DNA of 6,621 nt from Anaerolineales bacterium. GTDB taxonomy: Bacteria > Chloroflexota > Anaerolineae > Promineifilales > Promineifilaceae. A program made the translations under genes and the position numbers. Position 1 is the first letter of the stretch; every line of letters begins with the position of its first letter. A model generated the notes under the pieces. The model saw nothing but the letters and a program-made list of their open reading frames with translations. It was not told the origin of the DNA and ran no database searches. The stretch spans positions 1 through 6,621 of the forward strand of contig JAGQGA010000309.1 in NCBI GenBank assembly GCA_020432595.1. Reading direction: 5' to 3'. Below are positions 1-5,528 of the stretch, in pieces.

Positions 1-1109
1 TGGGTGTTGATTCTTCCATTTTATCTCAGCTTAGAACGGTTCTCACTCTCTTATCCACGTTCCTTTCCCCTGCTACCTTTAGTCAGAGAATGGCTCAGTC
101 AATCAGTGCCGCTCCCCCATTAGAATGGCAGCATTTCATATTGCGCAGCGATTTTACGAGTATCTGTTATTTTCTCCACTGGCAAGCGAGTTTTGCAGAC
201 TTGCTTTTTACACTGGATTTTCGAAAGATTTGTCGGCCCACCTTTATGAACCTCATTTCCCAAACTAACTACGAATCACTCATTAAGTGTGGGGGAATTT
301 TAAGAAGAGCCCCAGATTCAATTGGTAAGCAATATGTAATGCAGTTGCTTAGCAAACATTTAGCTGCTATAGAAGTAGATTCTCTATCCTATAACTCTTT
401 GGGCGAAGCTACTGCCATGATCAGTCTGATATGGGAATATGTGCCAGCACAGCGGCCTGCATTGCTCGAATCGCTCCCTGCTATCTTACCAGCACAAGAC
501 AACTGGCATCAAGATGAAAACTTTTTACAAGCAGCCCGCCCACTCTTTCTCATTCTTACGAACCCAGCAGCACCACAAGATATTGTTCGGCGTCTAGTGC
601 ACGCTAGCAACAACGCTGCTATCGCCACACTGATTACGCGGGCATCAACTCTTGACCTCTTTCTTTATTATTGGAACTTTTATACTTTATGGTATCAGCT
701 ACATAGCCAGACAGATCAGCCTTTTGCTGAATTTCTGGATGATACAATTCAGGAAACAGTCACCAAAGAAACAACAAGGCGCTTCCTGCTTGATGAACGA
801 GATATAGACAATATAGACAATCTTATTATGCTTATAGGCTTTTTATACTTTATTCGTTTAGCCCTTGAGCCCATAGACAAAAATCTATGGCGAATGAATT
901 TGCCACCAATGGGAGAAATGATCAAGCATGCGTCACACAAAACTTTTATTCCAGCGGTGTTCTTTCTGTTTGGATTGGAATGGCTTTATGATCGCCATAT
1001 CTGGCAAAATGTTTGGGACTGGGTACTCCCTAAAGCTGATGAATACACTAATAGTACAGCAGTGTTAGATTACATGCATCGGTTAGTCAGCGACCGTGCA
1101 AAACGCTAG
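1..1109 (+). CDS. Unrecognised helical protein, C-terminal part (5' end outside window)
   Basis: The reading frame is open from base 3 to the TAG at 1107-1109, giving about 368 residues. The first ATG is at base 90, but the 29 codons before it have no stop and read as a plausible amphipathic helix (VDSSILSQLRTVLTLLS), and no good Shine-Dalgarno precedes base 90. I therefore call it the 3' part of a larger gene; a 339-aa protein from base 90 is the alternative. The protein looks almost wholly alpha-helical, with recurring Leu-rich helix pairs and a strongly aromatic middle (DLFLYYWNFYTLWYQ). There is no signal peptide, convincing membrane segment, Walker motif or catalytic motif in the visible part. 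Helical-repeat C-termini of this kind occur in STAND/NACHT-type regulatory ATPases and other scaffold proteins, but that is only a hypothesis. The codons are visibly AT-richer than those of the genes at 1288-4525. It is convergent with the esterase gene. Confidence 0.72.
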   Translation, partial: GVDSSILSQLRTVLTLLSTFLSPATFSQRMAQSISAAPPLEWQHFILRSDFTSICYFLHWQASFADLLFTLDFRKICRPTFMNLISQTNYESLIKCGGILRRAPDSIGKQYVMQLLSKHLAAIEVDSLSYNSLGEATAMISLIWEYVPAQRPALLESLPAILPAQDNWHQDENFLQAARPLFLILTNPAAPQDIVRRLVHASNNAAIATLITRASTLDLFLYYWNFYTLWYQLHSQTDQPFAEFLDDTIQETVTKETTRRFLLDERDIDNIDNLIMLIGFLYFIRLALEPIDKNLWRMNLPPMGEMIKHASHKTFIPAVFFLFGLEWLYDRHIWQNVWDWVLPKADEYTNSTAVLDYMHRLVSDRAKR

Positions 1110-1287
1110 TACAAGCAAATCATTATGTTTATTGTTTGCAAGTCATGCCTCTAAAAATCAATCCATTATTTCCACTCATGTTTAGTGAAAGTCAAGCTTG
1201 CTCAGTTAGCAGGTGTCTATTTTGCTTACCTTTTGCAGTGAAGAAACATGAAAGATTGTTTGTCCATAGCAGTTAATGTGAATGCTC
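1110..1287. other. AT-rich convergent intergenic gap
   Basis: This stretch separates two converging stop codons, at 1109 on the plus strand and 1288 on the minus strand. I see no convincing ORF, tRNA-like fold or strong terminator. The best inverted repeat is a weak 5-6 bp one (GCAAA at 1115-1119 with TTTGC at 1135-1139). It is AT-rich like the gene to its left, and the composition changes sharply to GC-rich at about 1290. Confidence 0.6.
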
Positions 1288-1989
1288 TCATCGTTTCTTT
1301 GCTTGCTCAATGGCATCCACCACAAACGGGTAGATGTGGTCAACCATCACCGTGTACCCGGCGGCGTTGGGGTGGATGAAGTCAGGTTGGTTGAGGTCGG
1401 GGTTGGCGGCGACCCCTTCCAGCACAAAGGGGATGAGAATGCTGCCGTGTTTTTCGGCTACGTCGGGATAAATGGCGGCAAATTCACTGGTGTAATCCTC
1501 GCCCAAATTTTGGACAATTTGCATTCCGGCGACGATGACCACCGCTCCGCTGTCGCTAAATTGCCCCACAATGCTGTCAATATTGTCGCGTGTCAGTGCC
1601 AAATCCACGCCGCGCAGAGCATCGTTAGCACCCGTTTCCACAAGCACAATGTCAGGGTGAGTACCCAGCATCCATTCGACGCGGGAAAGGGCGGCCGACG
1701 AGGTTTCGCCGCTAATGCCACCGTTGATAACCGCCACGCTGTAGCCATCGGCCTGGAGCTTGCGCTGAAGCTGGGCGGGATAGTTGTCTTCCGAGGCTAC
1801 GCCTAGCCCTTCGGTGAGGCTGTCGCCAAAGGCGAGCAGGGTGAGACTGGGTTCGGTGGTGGGGGGCGGGGCAGGTGCAGCGGTGGGGATAGGTGAGGAG
1901 GTGGCTTGGGCAGTGCTGCAACTGGTGGCAATTAGTAAACAGTAAACGGTAATTAGTAATCGGTAAAGGGTTGTTGGTTGTGGTTGCAT
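1288..1989 (-). CDS. GDSL/SGNH-family esterase lipoprotein (TesA-like arylesterase / lysophospholipase L1)
   Basis: The 233-aa product is a predicted secreted serine hydrolase that would cleave acyl esters or thioesters on the outer face of the membrane. SGNH blocks are clear: FGDSLTEG with nucleophile Ser57, the oxyanion Gly in NGGISGET (about 94), GAND with Asn122, and DFIHPN with Asp203 and His206 completing the triad. Residues 1-24 form a signal peptide ending in IATSC. Cys24 is the likely lipidated residue, although Ala at -3 makes the lipobox non-standard. A Pro/Thr/Ala linker (about 25-47) precedes the catalytic domain. The start at 1989 is chosen because it begins the signal peptide directly and lies one base after the stop of the upstream permease (TAA-C-ATG), suggesting translational coupling. 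An in-frame start at 2064 would add 25 polar residues and overlap the permease. There is no clear Shine-Dalgarno. The hydrophobic core of the signal peptide is encoded by a 7-nt DNA repeat. Confidence 0.9.
   Translation of the reverse strand: MQPQPTTLYRLLITVYCLLIATSCSTAQATSSPIPTAAPAPPPTTEPSLTLLAFGDSLTEGLGVASEDNYPAQLQRKLQADGYSVAVINGGISGETSSAALSRVEWMLGTHPDIVLVETGANDALRGVDLALTRDNIDSIVGQFSDSGAVVIVAGMQIVQNLGEDYTSEFAAIYPDVAEKHGSILIPFVLEGVAANPDLNQPDFIHPNAAGYTVMVDHIYPFVVDAIEQAKKR
1927..1982. repeat. Degenerate heptanucleotide tandem repeat, eight units
   Basis: On the plus strand the units read ggcaatt, agtaaac, agtaaac, ggtaatt, agtaatc, ggtaaag, ggttgtt, ggttgtg. The first six fit RGYAANN and the last two drift to GGTTGTK. 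Seven is not a multiple of three, so the array cycles through the frames and yields a seven-residue peptide period, visible as LYRLLIT then VYCLLIA in the esterase signal peptide. It resembles the 7-bp short tandemly repeated repetitive sequences known from cyanobacteria in unit length, not in sequence. Confidence 0.7.
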
Positions 1990-1990
1990 G

Positions 1991-4525
1991 TTATTCAACG
2001 GTTTGTTCGCGCAAGAAGATGATTGGTTTTTGGCGGAGGATGGAGAGGGAAGCGAGGAGGCCAACGGCCGTTACTAGCCCCACCGTCAGCAGCATCAGCA
2101 GTATGCTAGCTCCCAAATACGGCGCATACGACGATAACTCAAACACCTGCGTTACTAGAATCCAGCCGGCAAGCTGGGATAAAAAGAGGGCGAGGATGGC
2201 ACTGAGCAAGCCGATAAAGATGTTTTCCAGGGCAAAAACGCGCAGCACAAAGCGGCGGGTGGCTCCCAGCACCTTGAAATAGACCGCCTCCTGAATGCGG
2301 GCAAAGCGGGTGGCGAGGACGGAGCTAATGATGATGAGCACCCCGGCGACGATGCTGAACAGGGTGAAAAAGCGGATGACGACGGTGATGTTGCCAACCA
2401 GTTCGGCCAGCGTGTTAATGGCACTGGTGATGTCCACCACGGTGAGGTTGGGGAAGGTGTTGACGAGCCGGTTTTGCAGGGCGGGGATGGTGGCGGGGGA
2501 GACGTTGACGCTGGTGATGATGGTTTGCGGGGCGTTGATTAAATCCTGTTCGCGTAGGACAAAGTTGAAGGTGGGGGCAAAACGGCCGTTTTCCTCCCCC
2601 GGCATTGTGCGAATACTCACCACCCGCGCCGGTAGCTGCACCCCCTGAATATTAAACACCATCTCGTCACCCAGCTTAAACGGATACGACCCCAGCATAA
2701 GCTCGCTTACCGACACCTGTGCCACGCCCAGGTCGGCTGGATCAAATAGTGCTGCCCCCTCACTCAGCGTTTCATCTGCCAGCAGATCGTTTTGGTAGGT
2801 GAGTGAGAAGGGGAAATCAAGCGGTGGGCTGTCGTTGTTGTCATTGTTGCCACGCTCGTCGTTGTTTTCCTCACGCGGCTGGATTTCCTGCCCGTTGATA
2901 GATTGGATGCGGGCGCGGATGACGGGATAAAACACCGTCGGTACCCCCAATTCCGCCGCCACCTCCTGCCGCTGGTTGGGCTGGATGTCGAGAATAAGCA
3001 GGTTGGGGGCATCGTCGGGATAGGCGGCAACGAAGGAGGCATCGAGATTGCGTTGGATGAGGTAGATGGTGAACAGCACCGCCAGCGAAGTGGTGAGGGT
3101 GACAATGATGGCGGCAGTGGCGTTGCGCGGCCGGAACAGCCCCCGCAGTGCCTGGCGCGGTGCCAATGGTTTGAGCTTGCGGCGGCGCAGCCAGTAGAGC
3201 AGAATCTGGGTTAACCCGGCGGTGATGGCAACCAGACCGACGGTTCCGGCGGCAAAATAGACGGTGCGGCGCGGGTTTTGCAGATACCAAAAGACCATTC
3301 CGGCAAAAAAGGCGAGGATGAGCGTGAGAATGGCGTAATAAAACCAGCTTTTGGGCAGGGGCGGGGCTTCCTTGCGGAAGATGAAGCTGGGTTTTAGCTC
3401 CTGAATTTGGTAGAGCGGGATGAAGGTGAAGGCGGCGGTGACAAAGAGGCCGAGGATCATCCCTTCGAGCAGGGCGCGGAGCGAGAGGACAAATTCGACC
3501 TGGGGCGGGAGGAAGGGGGCGAAGATGACGGGGAACAAAAGCTGTAACAGCAGCCCCAGCAGCAGCCCCAGCACCGTACCGATGGCGCCTAAAACGGCGG
3601 CGACGGCAAAAAATTGGTTGATGACGAAGCGGCTAGTGGCACCAAAGGTGCGTAAGACGGCAATGGTTTCCTCGCGTTCTTTGAGAAAGGCGGTGAGCGA
3701 GCTTTGAATGCCGATGCCAGCCAGCATGAGGGTGAAGATGCCAATGAGGTTGAGGAAGGTGAGGAGGTTTTCAAAGAAACGCTGCACGCCGGATTGGTTG
3801 GTGCGGAAGGTGTCTACGCGGAGCTGGCGGTTTTCGCCAGTTGCCGTTAATCGCTCCGCTACCCCATCCACCTGCCCCTCATCCGCCACCCGCAGCAGGG
3901 CGCGGTAGGTGACTCGGCTGCCCGGTTTGATGAGGTCAATGGTGGGCAGGTCGGCAGCGGCAATAAAAATGCGTGGGCCGAGGGTAAAAAAGTTGACCGG
4001 CTCATCGGGTTCGCTGACTACCACGTCGGCAATGGTGAGGGTGGCCTGGCCGACGTTGAGTGGGTCGCCCACCTGCAAACCGAGCCGATCCAGCAGGTTT
4101 TGGCCGACGATGATGTGGCCGGGGGTGAGGACTTGGGCAAACGGCCGTTTGCTTGCCAACCCCACCTCGCCATAAAACGGATACCCCGGTTCCACCACCT
4201 TTAGCTCCGACAGCAGCGTGGCTTCGCCATCGGTTTGGCGCACCACCGAGATAAATTCATAGGTGCGGGCGATGTCAATGCCCGGTTCGGCAGCCAGGGC
4301 GGCCAGTTCGGCTTCAACGGCTTCGGTAAAGGGGAAGCGGGAACGGGCTTCGACATCGGCGGCCAGCAGCTTGCGGGCATCGCGCAGCAGCGAGTTGTTG
4401 ACGCTTTCGCCAAACCCACCCAGCGACACCAGGGTGACGAGGGAAAGGGCGACGCAGGCGATAAAAACGGCCGTTTGTTTCCACGAAGTGCTGATTTGGC
4501 GATAGATAAATCGGGTGTGAATCAT
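1991..4525 (-). CDS. FtsX/MacB-type ABC transporter permease (YbbP-like, fused two-repeat form)
   Basis: The 844-aa product is an integral membrane subunit of a type VII (MacB/FtsX-like) ABC system; such systems usually act on envelope lipids or lipoproteins rather than moving solute through a channel. I count about ten membrane segments: one at 18-36, three at about 252-372, three at about 395-490 and three at about 715-828. Large extracytoplasmic domains lie at 40-250 and 492-712. The FtsX signature after the first helix of each core is present twice: KEREETIAVLRTFGATSRF (282-300) and RIQEAVYFKVLGATRRF (743-759). The length matches fused YbbP-like permeases of about 800-850 aa. An Asn/Asp-rich insert lies at 553-566. 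The start at 4525 is preferred because the N-terminus (MIHTRFIYRQI) is typical and a TATAAT box sits just upstream; ATG 4534 is also possible. Upstream codons to 4714 would run into the divergent gene. No nucleotide-binding subunit is encoded in the window, so the ATPase partner must lie elsewhere. Confidence 0.93.
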   Translation of the reverse strand: MIHTRFIYRQISTSWKQTAVFIACVALSLVTLVSLGGFGESVNNSLLRDARKLLAADVEARSRFPFTEAVEAELAALAAEPGIDIARTYEFISVVRQTDGEATLLSELKVVEPGYPFYGEVGLASKRPFAQVLTPGHIIVGQNLLDRLGLQVGDPLNVGQATLTIADVVVSEPDEPVNFFTLGPRIFIAAADLPTIDLIKPGSRVTYRALLRVADEGQVDGVAERLTATGENRQLRVDTFRTNQSGVQRFFENLLTFLNLIGIFTLMLAGIGIQSSLTAFLKEREETIAVLRTFGATSRFVINQFFAVAAVLGAIGTVLGLLLGLLLQLLFPVIFAPFLPPQVEFVLSLRALLEGMILGLFVTAAFTFIPLYQIQELKPSFIFRKEAPPLPKSWFYYAILTLILAFFAGMVFWYLQNPRRTVYFAAGTVGLVAITAGLTQILLYWLRRRKLKPLAPRQALRGLFRPRNATAAIIVTLTTSLAVLFTIYLIQRNLDASFVAAYPDDAPNLLILDIQPNQRQEVAAELGVPTVFYPVIRARIQSINGQEIQPREENNDERGNNDNNDSPPLDFPFSLTYQNDLLADETLSEGAALFDPADLGVAQVSVSELMLGSYPFKLGDEMVFNIQGVQLPARVVSIRTMPGEENGRFAPTFNFVLREQDLINAPQTIITSVNVSPATIPALQNRLVNTFPNLTVVDITSAINTLAELVGNITVVIRFFTLFSIVAGVLIIISSVLATRFARIQEAVYFKVLGATRRFVLRVFALENIFIGLLSAILALFLSQLAGWILVTQVFELSSYAPYLGASILLMLLTVGLVTAVGLLASLSILRQKPIIFLREQTVE
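2063..2072. repeat. Iterated palindrome AACGGCCGTT, copy 1
   Basis: This is a 10-bp palindrome within the permease gene, near its 3' end. It is read as T819-A820-V821 (ACG GCC GTT) in the last membrane segment. The flanking bases (c and a) do not extend the symmetry. Confidence 0.8.
2579..2592. repeat. Iterated palindrome AACGGCCGTT, copy 2 (14-bp symmetric)
   Basis: The symmetry extends to AAAACGGCCGTTTT. It lies in the permease gene and is read in a different frame from copy 1, as N646-G647-R648-F649 (AAC GGC CGT TTT), in the second extracytoplasmic domain. Confidence 0.85.
2831..2866. repeat. Imperfect 9-nt repeat encoding Asn-Asn-Asp units
   Basis: On the plus strand the units are GTCGTTGTT (2831-2839), GTCATTGTT (2840-2848), a diverged GCCACGCTC, and GTCGTTGTT (2858-2866). 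On the coding (minus) strand they give NND-ERG-NND-NND, a hydrophilic acidic insert in the second extracytoplasmic domain of the permease, flanked by Glu and Ser/Pro. It is probably a flexible surface loop expanded by slippage. Confidence 0.7.
3548..3571. repeat. Exact 12-bp tandem duplication CAGCAGCCCCAG x2
   Basis: Two identical adjacent 12-mers lie within the permease gene. On the minus strand they encode the repeated Leu/Gly stretch GLLLGLLL (about residues 320-327) in the third membrane segment. It is likely a local slippage duplication with little functional weight. Confidence 0.55.
4137..4152. repeat. Iterated palindrome AACGGCCGTT, copy 3 (16-bp symmetric)
   Basis: The symmetry extends to GCAAACGGCCGTTTGC. 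It lies in the first extracytoplasmic domain of the permease and is read as K126-R127-P128-F129 (AAA CGG CCG TTT), the third reading frame of the motif. Confidence 0.85.
4465..4476. repeat. Iterated palindrome AACGGCCGTT, copy 4 (12-bp symmetric)
   Basis: This is AAACGGCCGTTT at the 5' end of the permease gene, read as T18-A19-V20 at the start of the first membrane segment. It lies about 50 bases inside the proposed start codon. Confidence 0.85.
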
Positions 4526-4532
4526 TGTAACC

Positions 4533-4538
4533 ATTATA
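4533..4538 (-). promoter_or_regulatory. Probable -10 box of the permease-esterase unit
   Basis: The minus strand carries a perfect TATAAT followed by seven bases (GGTTACA) and then the ATG at 4525. The usual distance from a -10 box would place the transcript start at or one base before that ATG, implying a leaderless message. The -35 region is poor (at best 3 of 6 matches, at 4557-4562). The alternative start codon at 4534 lies inside this box. Confidence 0.5.
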
Positions 4539-4563
4539 GCCCAATGCCAATGTGGATTGCAGG

Positions 4564-4597
4564 TTGACACAATTTCTTCATATTTTTCCCTTATACT
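4564..4597 (+). promoter_or_regulatory. Possible promoter of the YHYH lipoprotein gene
   Basis: A perfect TTGACA is present at 4564-4569 and TATACT (5 of 6 to consensus) at 4592-4597. The spacing is 22 bases, well above the optimal 17, so these two boxes may not work together; the -10 alone or with an activator is possible. The position, 24-57 bases before the ATG and back-to-back with the minus-strand -10 box, fits a divergent promoter. Confidence 0.35.
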
Positions 4598-4609
4598 CTC
4601 GCCTGTTAT

Positions 4610-4615
4610 GGAGAA
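4610..4615 (+). promoter_or_regulatory. Shine-Dalgarno GGAGAA for the YHYH gene
   Basis: GGAGAA stands five bases before the ATG at 4621. It fixes this start over the in-frame ATG at 4552, which would add 23 residues in front of the signal peptide. Confidence 0.8.
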
Positions 4616-4620
4616 ATGAT

Positions 4621-5448
4621 ATGAACCAATTTGTAATACTGATAGCAACTGGAATGTTTGTTCTGGGTCTGTTTTTTCTAACCGCTTGCACAGCAACGAC
4701 TCCTGCAGAAACATTCGATACCACTGCTGGGGTTCAAGCTGCCCAGTGGGGGGATAATGTCACCATTACTTTGGGCGAGGATAGTTTTCGCTACGAGTCT
4801 GACGGGCTTCCCAGCCATGACTTGCCGGAAAAGTTTCTGATTCCCAAGAATGTTCGCTCTCAACCGTTTAGTGACGATAGCCTGGAAGACTTTAACGTGG
4901 TGTTAACTGAGGAATACTTAACCAAAAGCCCGATAGATGTCACGCTGACGCTTCACCCAAGCTACGCGAGCAAAACGCAGGAAACCAGCTTGGGGCAAAT
5001 TGGTTTCATCTTGAGCGGTGCGAGACTGTTTAACGATTACGAAAACATGGATCGCAGCATCGTCGCTCTTGACGACAATATTGCCTTTGACTTCGACGAT
5101 TCGGGGCATGATCATGCTGCTTTTGTGGATGATTGCAATGGTCATCCACTACAGGATGGGTCAAGCTATCATTATCATGGTATTCCCACATGTATCGTTG
5201 CCGTGATTGATGTTGCCGGAGAACATTCGCACATGCTGGGTGTCTTGCGTGATGGGTTTCCCGTTTATGGGAACCAAGGTGCTAATGGTGTTGTTGTTAC
5301 GAATGCTGATCTTGATGAATGTAGCGGACATTTTGAAGCAACATCGGAGTTTCCGAATGGCATATACCATTACCATCTGACCGATGATGAAGCACCATAC
5401 TCTATAGATTGTTATAAGGGTGAGGTTGCTGCCTCTACAGGTGGTTGA
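4621..5448 (+). CDS. YHYH-domain lipoprotein
   Basis: The 275-aa product starts with a classical lipoprotein signal peptide (MNQFVILIATGMFVLGLFF, then LTAC) with Cys23 as the lipidation site, so it should be anchored outside the cytoplasmic membrane. The body matches the YHYH protein family: a His-rich HDHAAFVDDCNGHPLQDGS segment (163-181), SYHYHGIPTC (182-191), EHSHMLGVLRDGFPVYG (201-217) and GIYHYHLTDD (247-256). The paired His-X-His motifs suggest metal binding, but no biochemical role is established that I know of. Four cysteines (172, 191, 234, 264) in the exported domain could form two disulfides. Residues 24-160 are less conserved in appearance. The start is fixed by the GGAGAA at 4610. 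The base composition looks AT-richer than the permease and dioxygenase genes, and no AACGGCCGTT copy is present. The next gene follows 80 bp later on the same strand. Confidence 0.88.
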   Translation: MNQFVILIATGMFVLGLFFLTACTATTPAETFDTTAGVQAAQWGDNVTITLGEDSFRYESDGLPSHDLPEKFLIPKNVRSQPFSDDSLEDFNVVLTEEYLTKSPIDVTLTLHPSYASKTQETSLGQIGFILSGARLFNDYENMDRSIVALDDNIAFDFDDSGHDHAAFVDDCNGHPLQDGSSYHYHGIPTCIVAVIDVAGEHSHMLGVLRDGFPVYGNQGANGVVVTNADLDECSGHFEATSEFPNGIYHYHLTDDEAPYSIDCYKGEVAASTGG

Positions 5449-5466
5449 GATGACTTTAGTGTTTCC

Positions 5467-5499
5467 AGATTGGTTCAATCTCCAAGATTGAACCAATCT
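5467..5499. repeat. Perfect 15-bp hairpin built from four alternating hexamers
   Basis: The 33 bases read AGATTG-GTT-CAATCT-CCA-AGATTG-AAC-CAATCT. As a whole this is a perfect 15-bp inverted repeat with a three-base loop (CCA, 5482-5484), and each arm is itself a 6-bp inverted repeat around three bases. It begins 18 bases after the YHYH stop. A T-rich stretch (ttattttta, 5507-5515) follows, but only after seven unpaired bases, so it is an imperfect intrinsic terminator. It could end the YHYH message, attenuate read-through into the dioxygenase, or be a dispersed repeat element. Confidence 0.75.
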
Positions 5500-5516
5500 T
5501 ATGACGTTATTTTTAT

Positions 5517-5522
5517 AAAGGA
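5517..5522 (+). promoter_or_regulatory. Shine-Dalgarno AAAGGA for the dioxygenase gene
   Basis: AAAGGA ends six bases before the ATG at 5529, an ideal distance. It favours that ATG over the adjacent in-frame GTG at 5526. Confidence 0.75.
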
Positions 5523-5528
5523 ATAGTG

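Noticed and set aside
1115..1139. Inverted repeat GCAAA/TTTGC as a terminator of the left-edge gene
   Set aside because: The stem is only 5-6 bp, AT-rich, with a loop of about 15 bases and no clear U-run.
1282..1806. 174-codon plus-strand ORF overlapping the esterase gene
   Set aside because: It is antisense to the SGNH catalytic region. The minus-strand frame shows the full GDSL family blocks, while this one has low-complexity composition and no family signature.
1990..2064. Earlier start for the esterase at 2064
   Set aside because: It would place 25 polar Ser-rich residues in front of the signal peptide and overlap the permease gene; the start at 1989 gives a normal lipoprotein N-terminus.
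4526..4714. N-terminal extension of the permease up to an ATG at 4714
   Set aside because: It would overlap the divergent YHYH gene and its ribosome binding site, and add about 63 residues ahead of a normal permease N-terminus.
5467..5499. CRISPR repeat or integron attC site
   Set aside because: There is only one copy, with no spacer array. The arms do not carry the GTTRRRY/RYYYAAC core of attC sites, and no cas or integrase gene is present.
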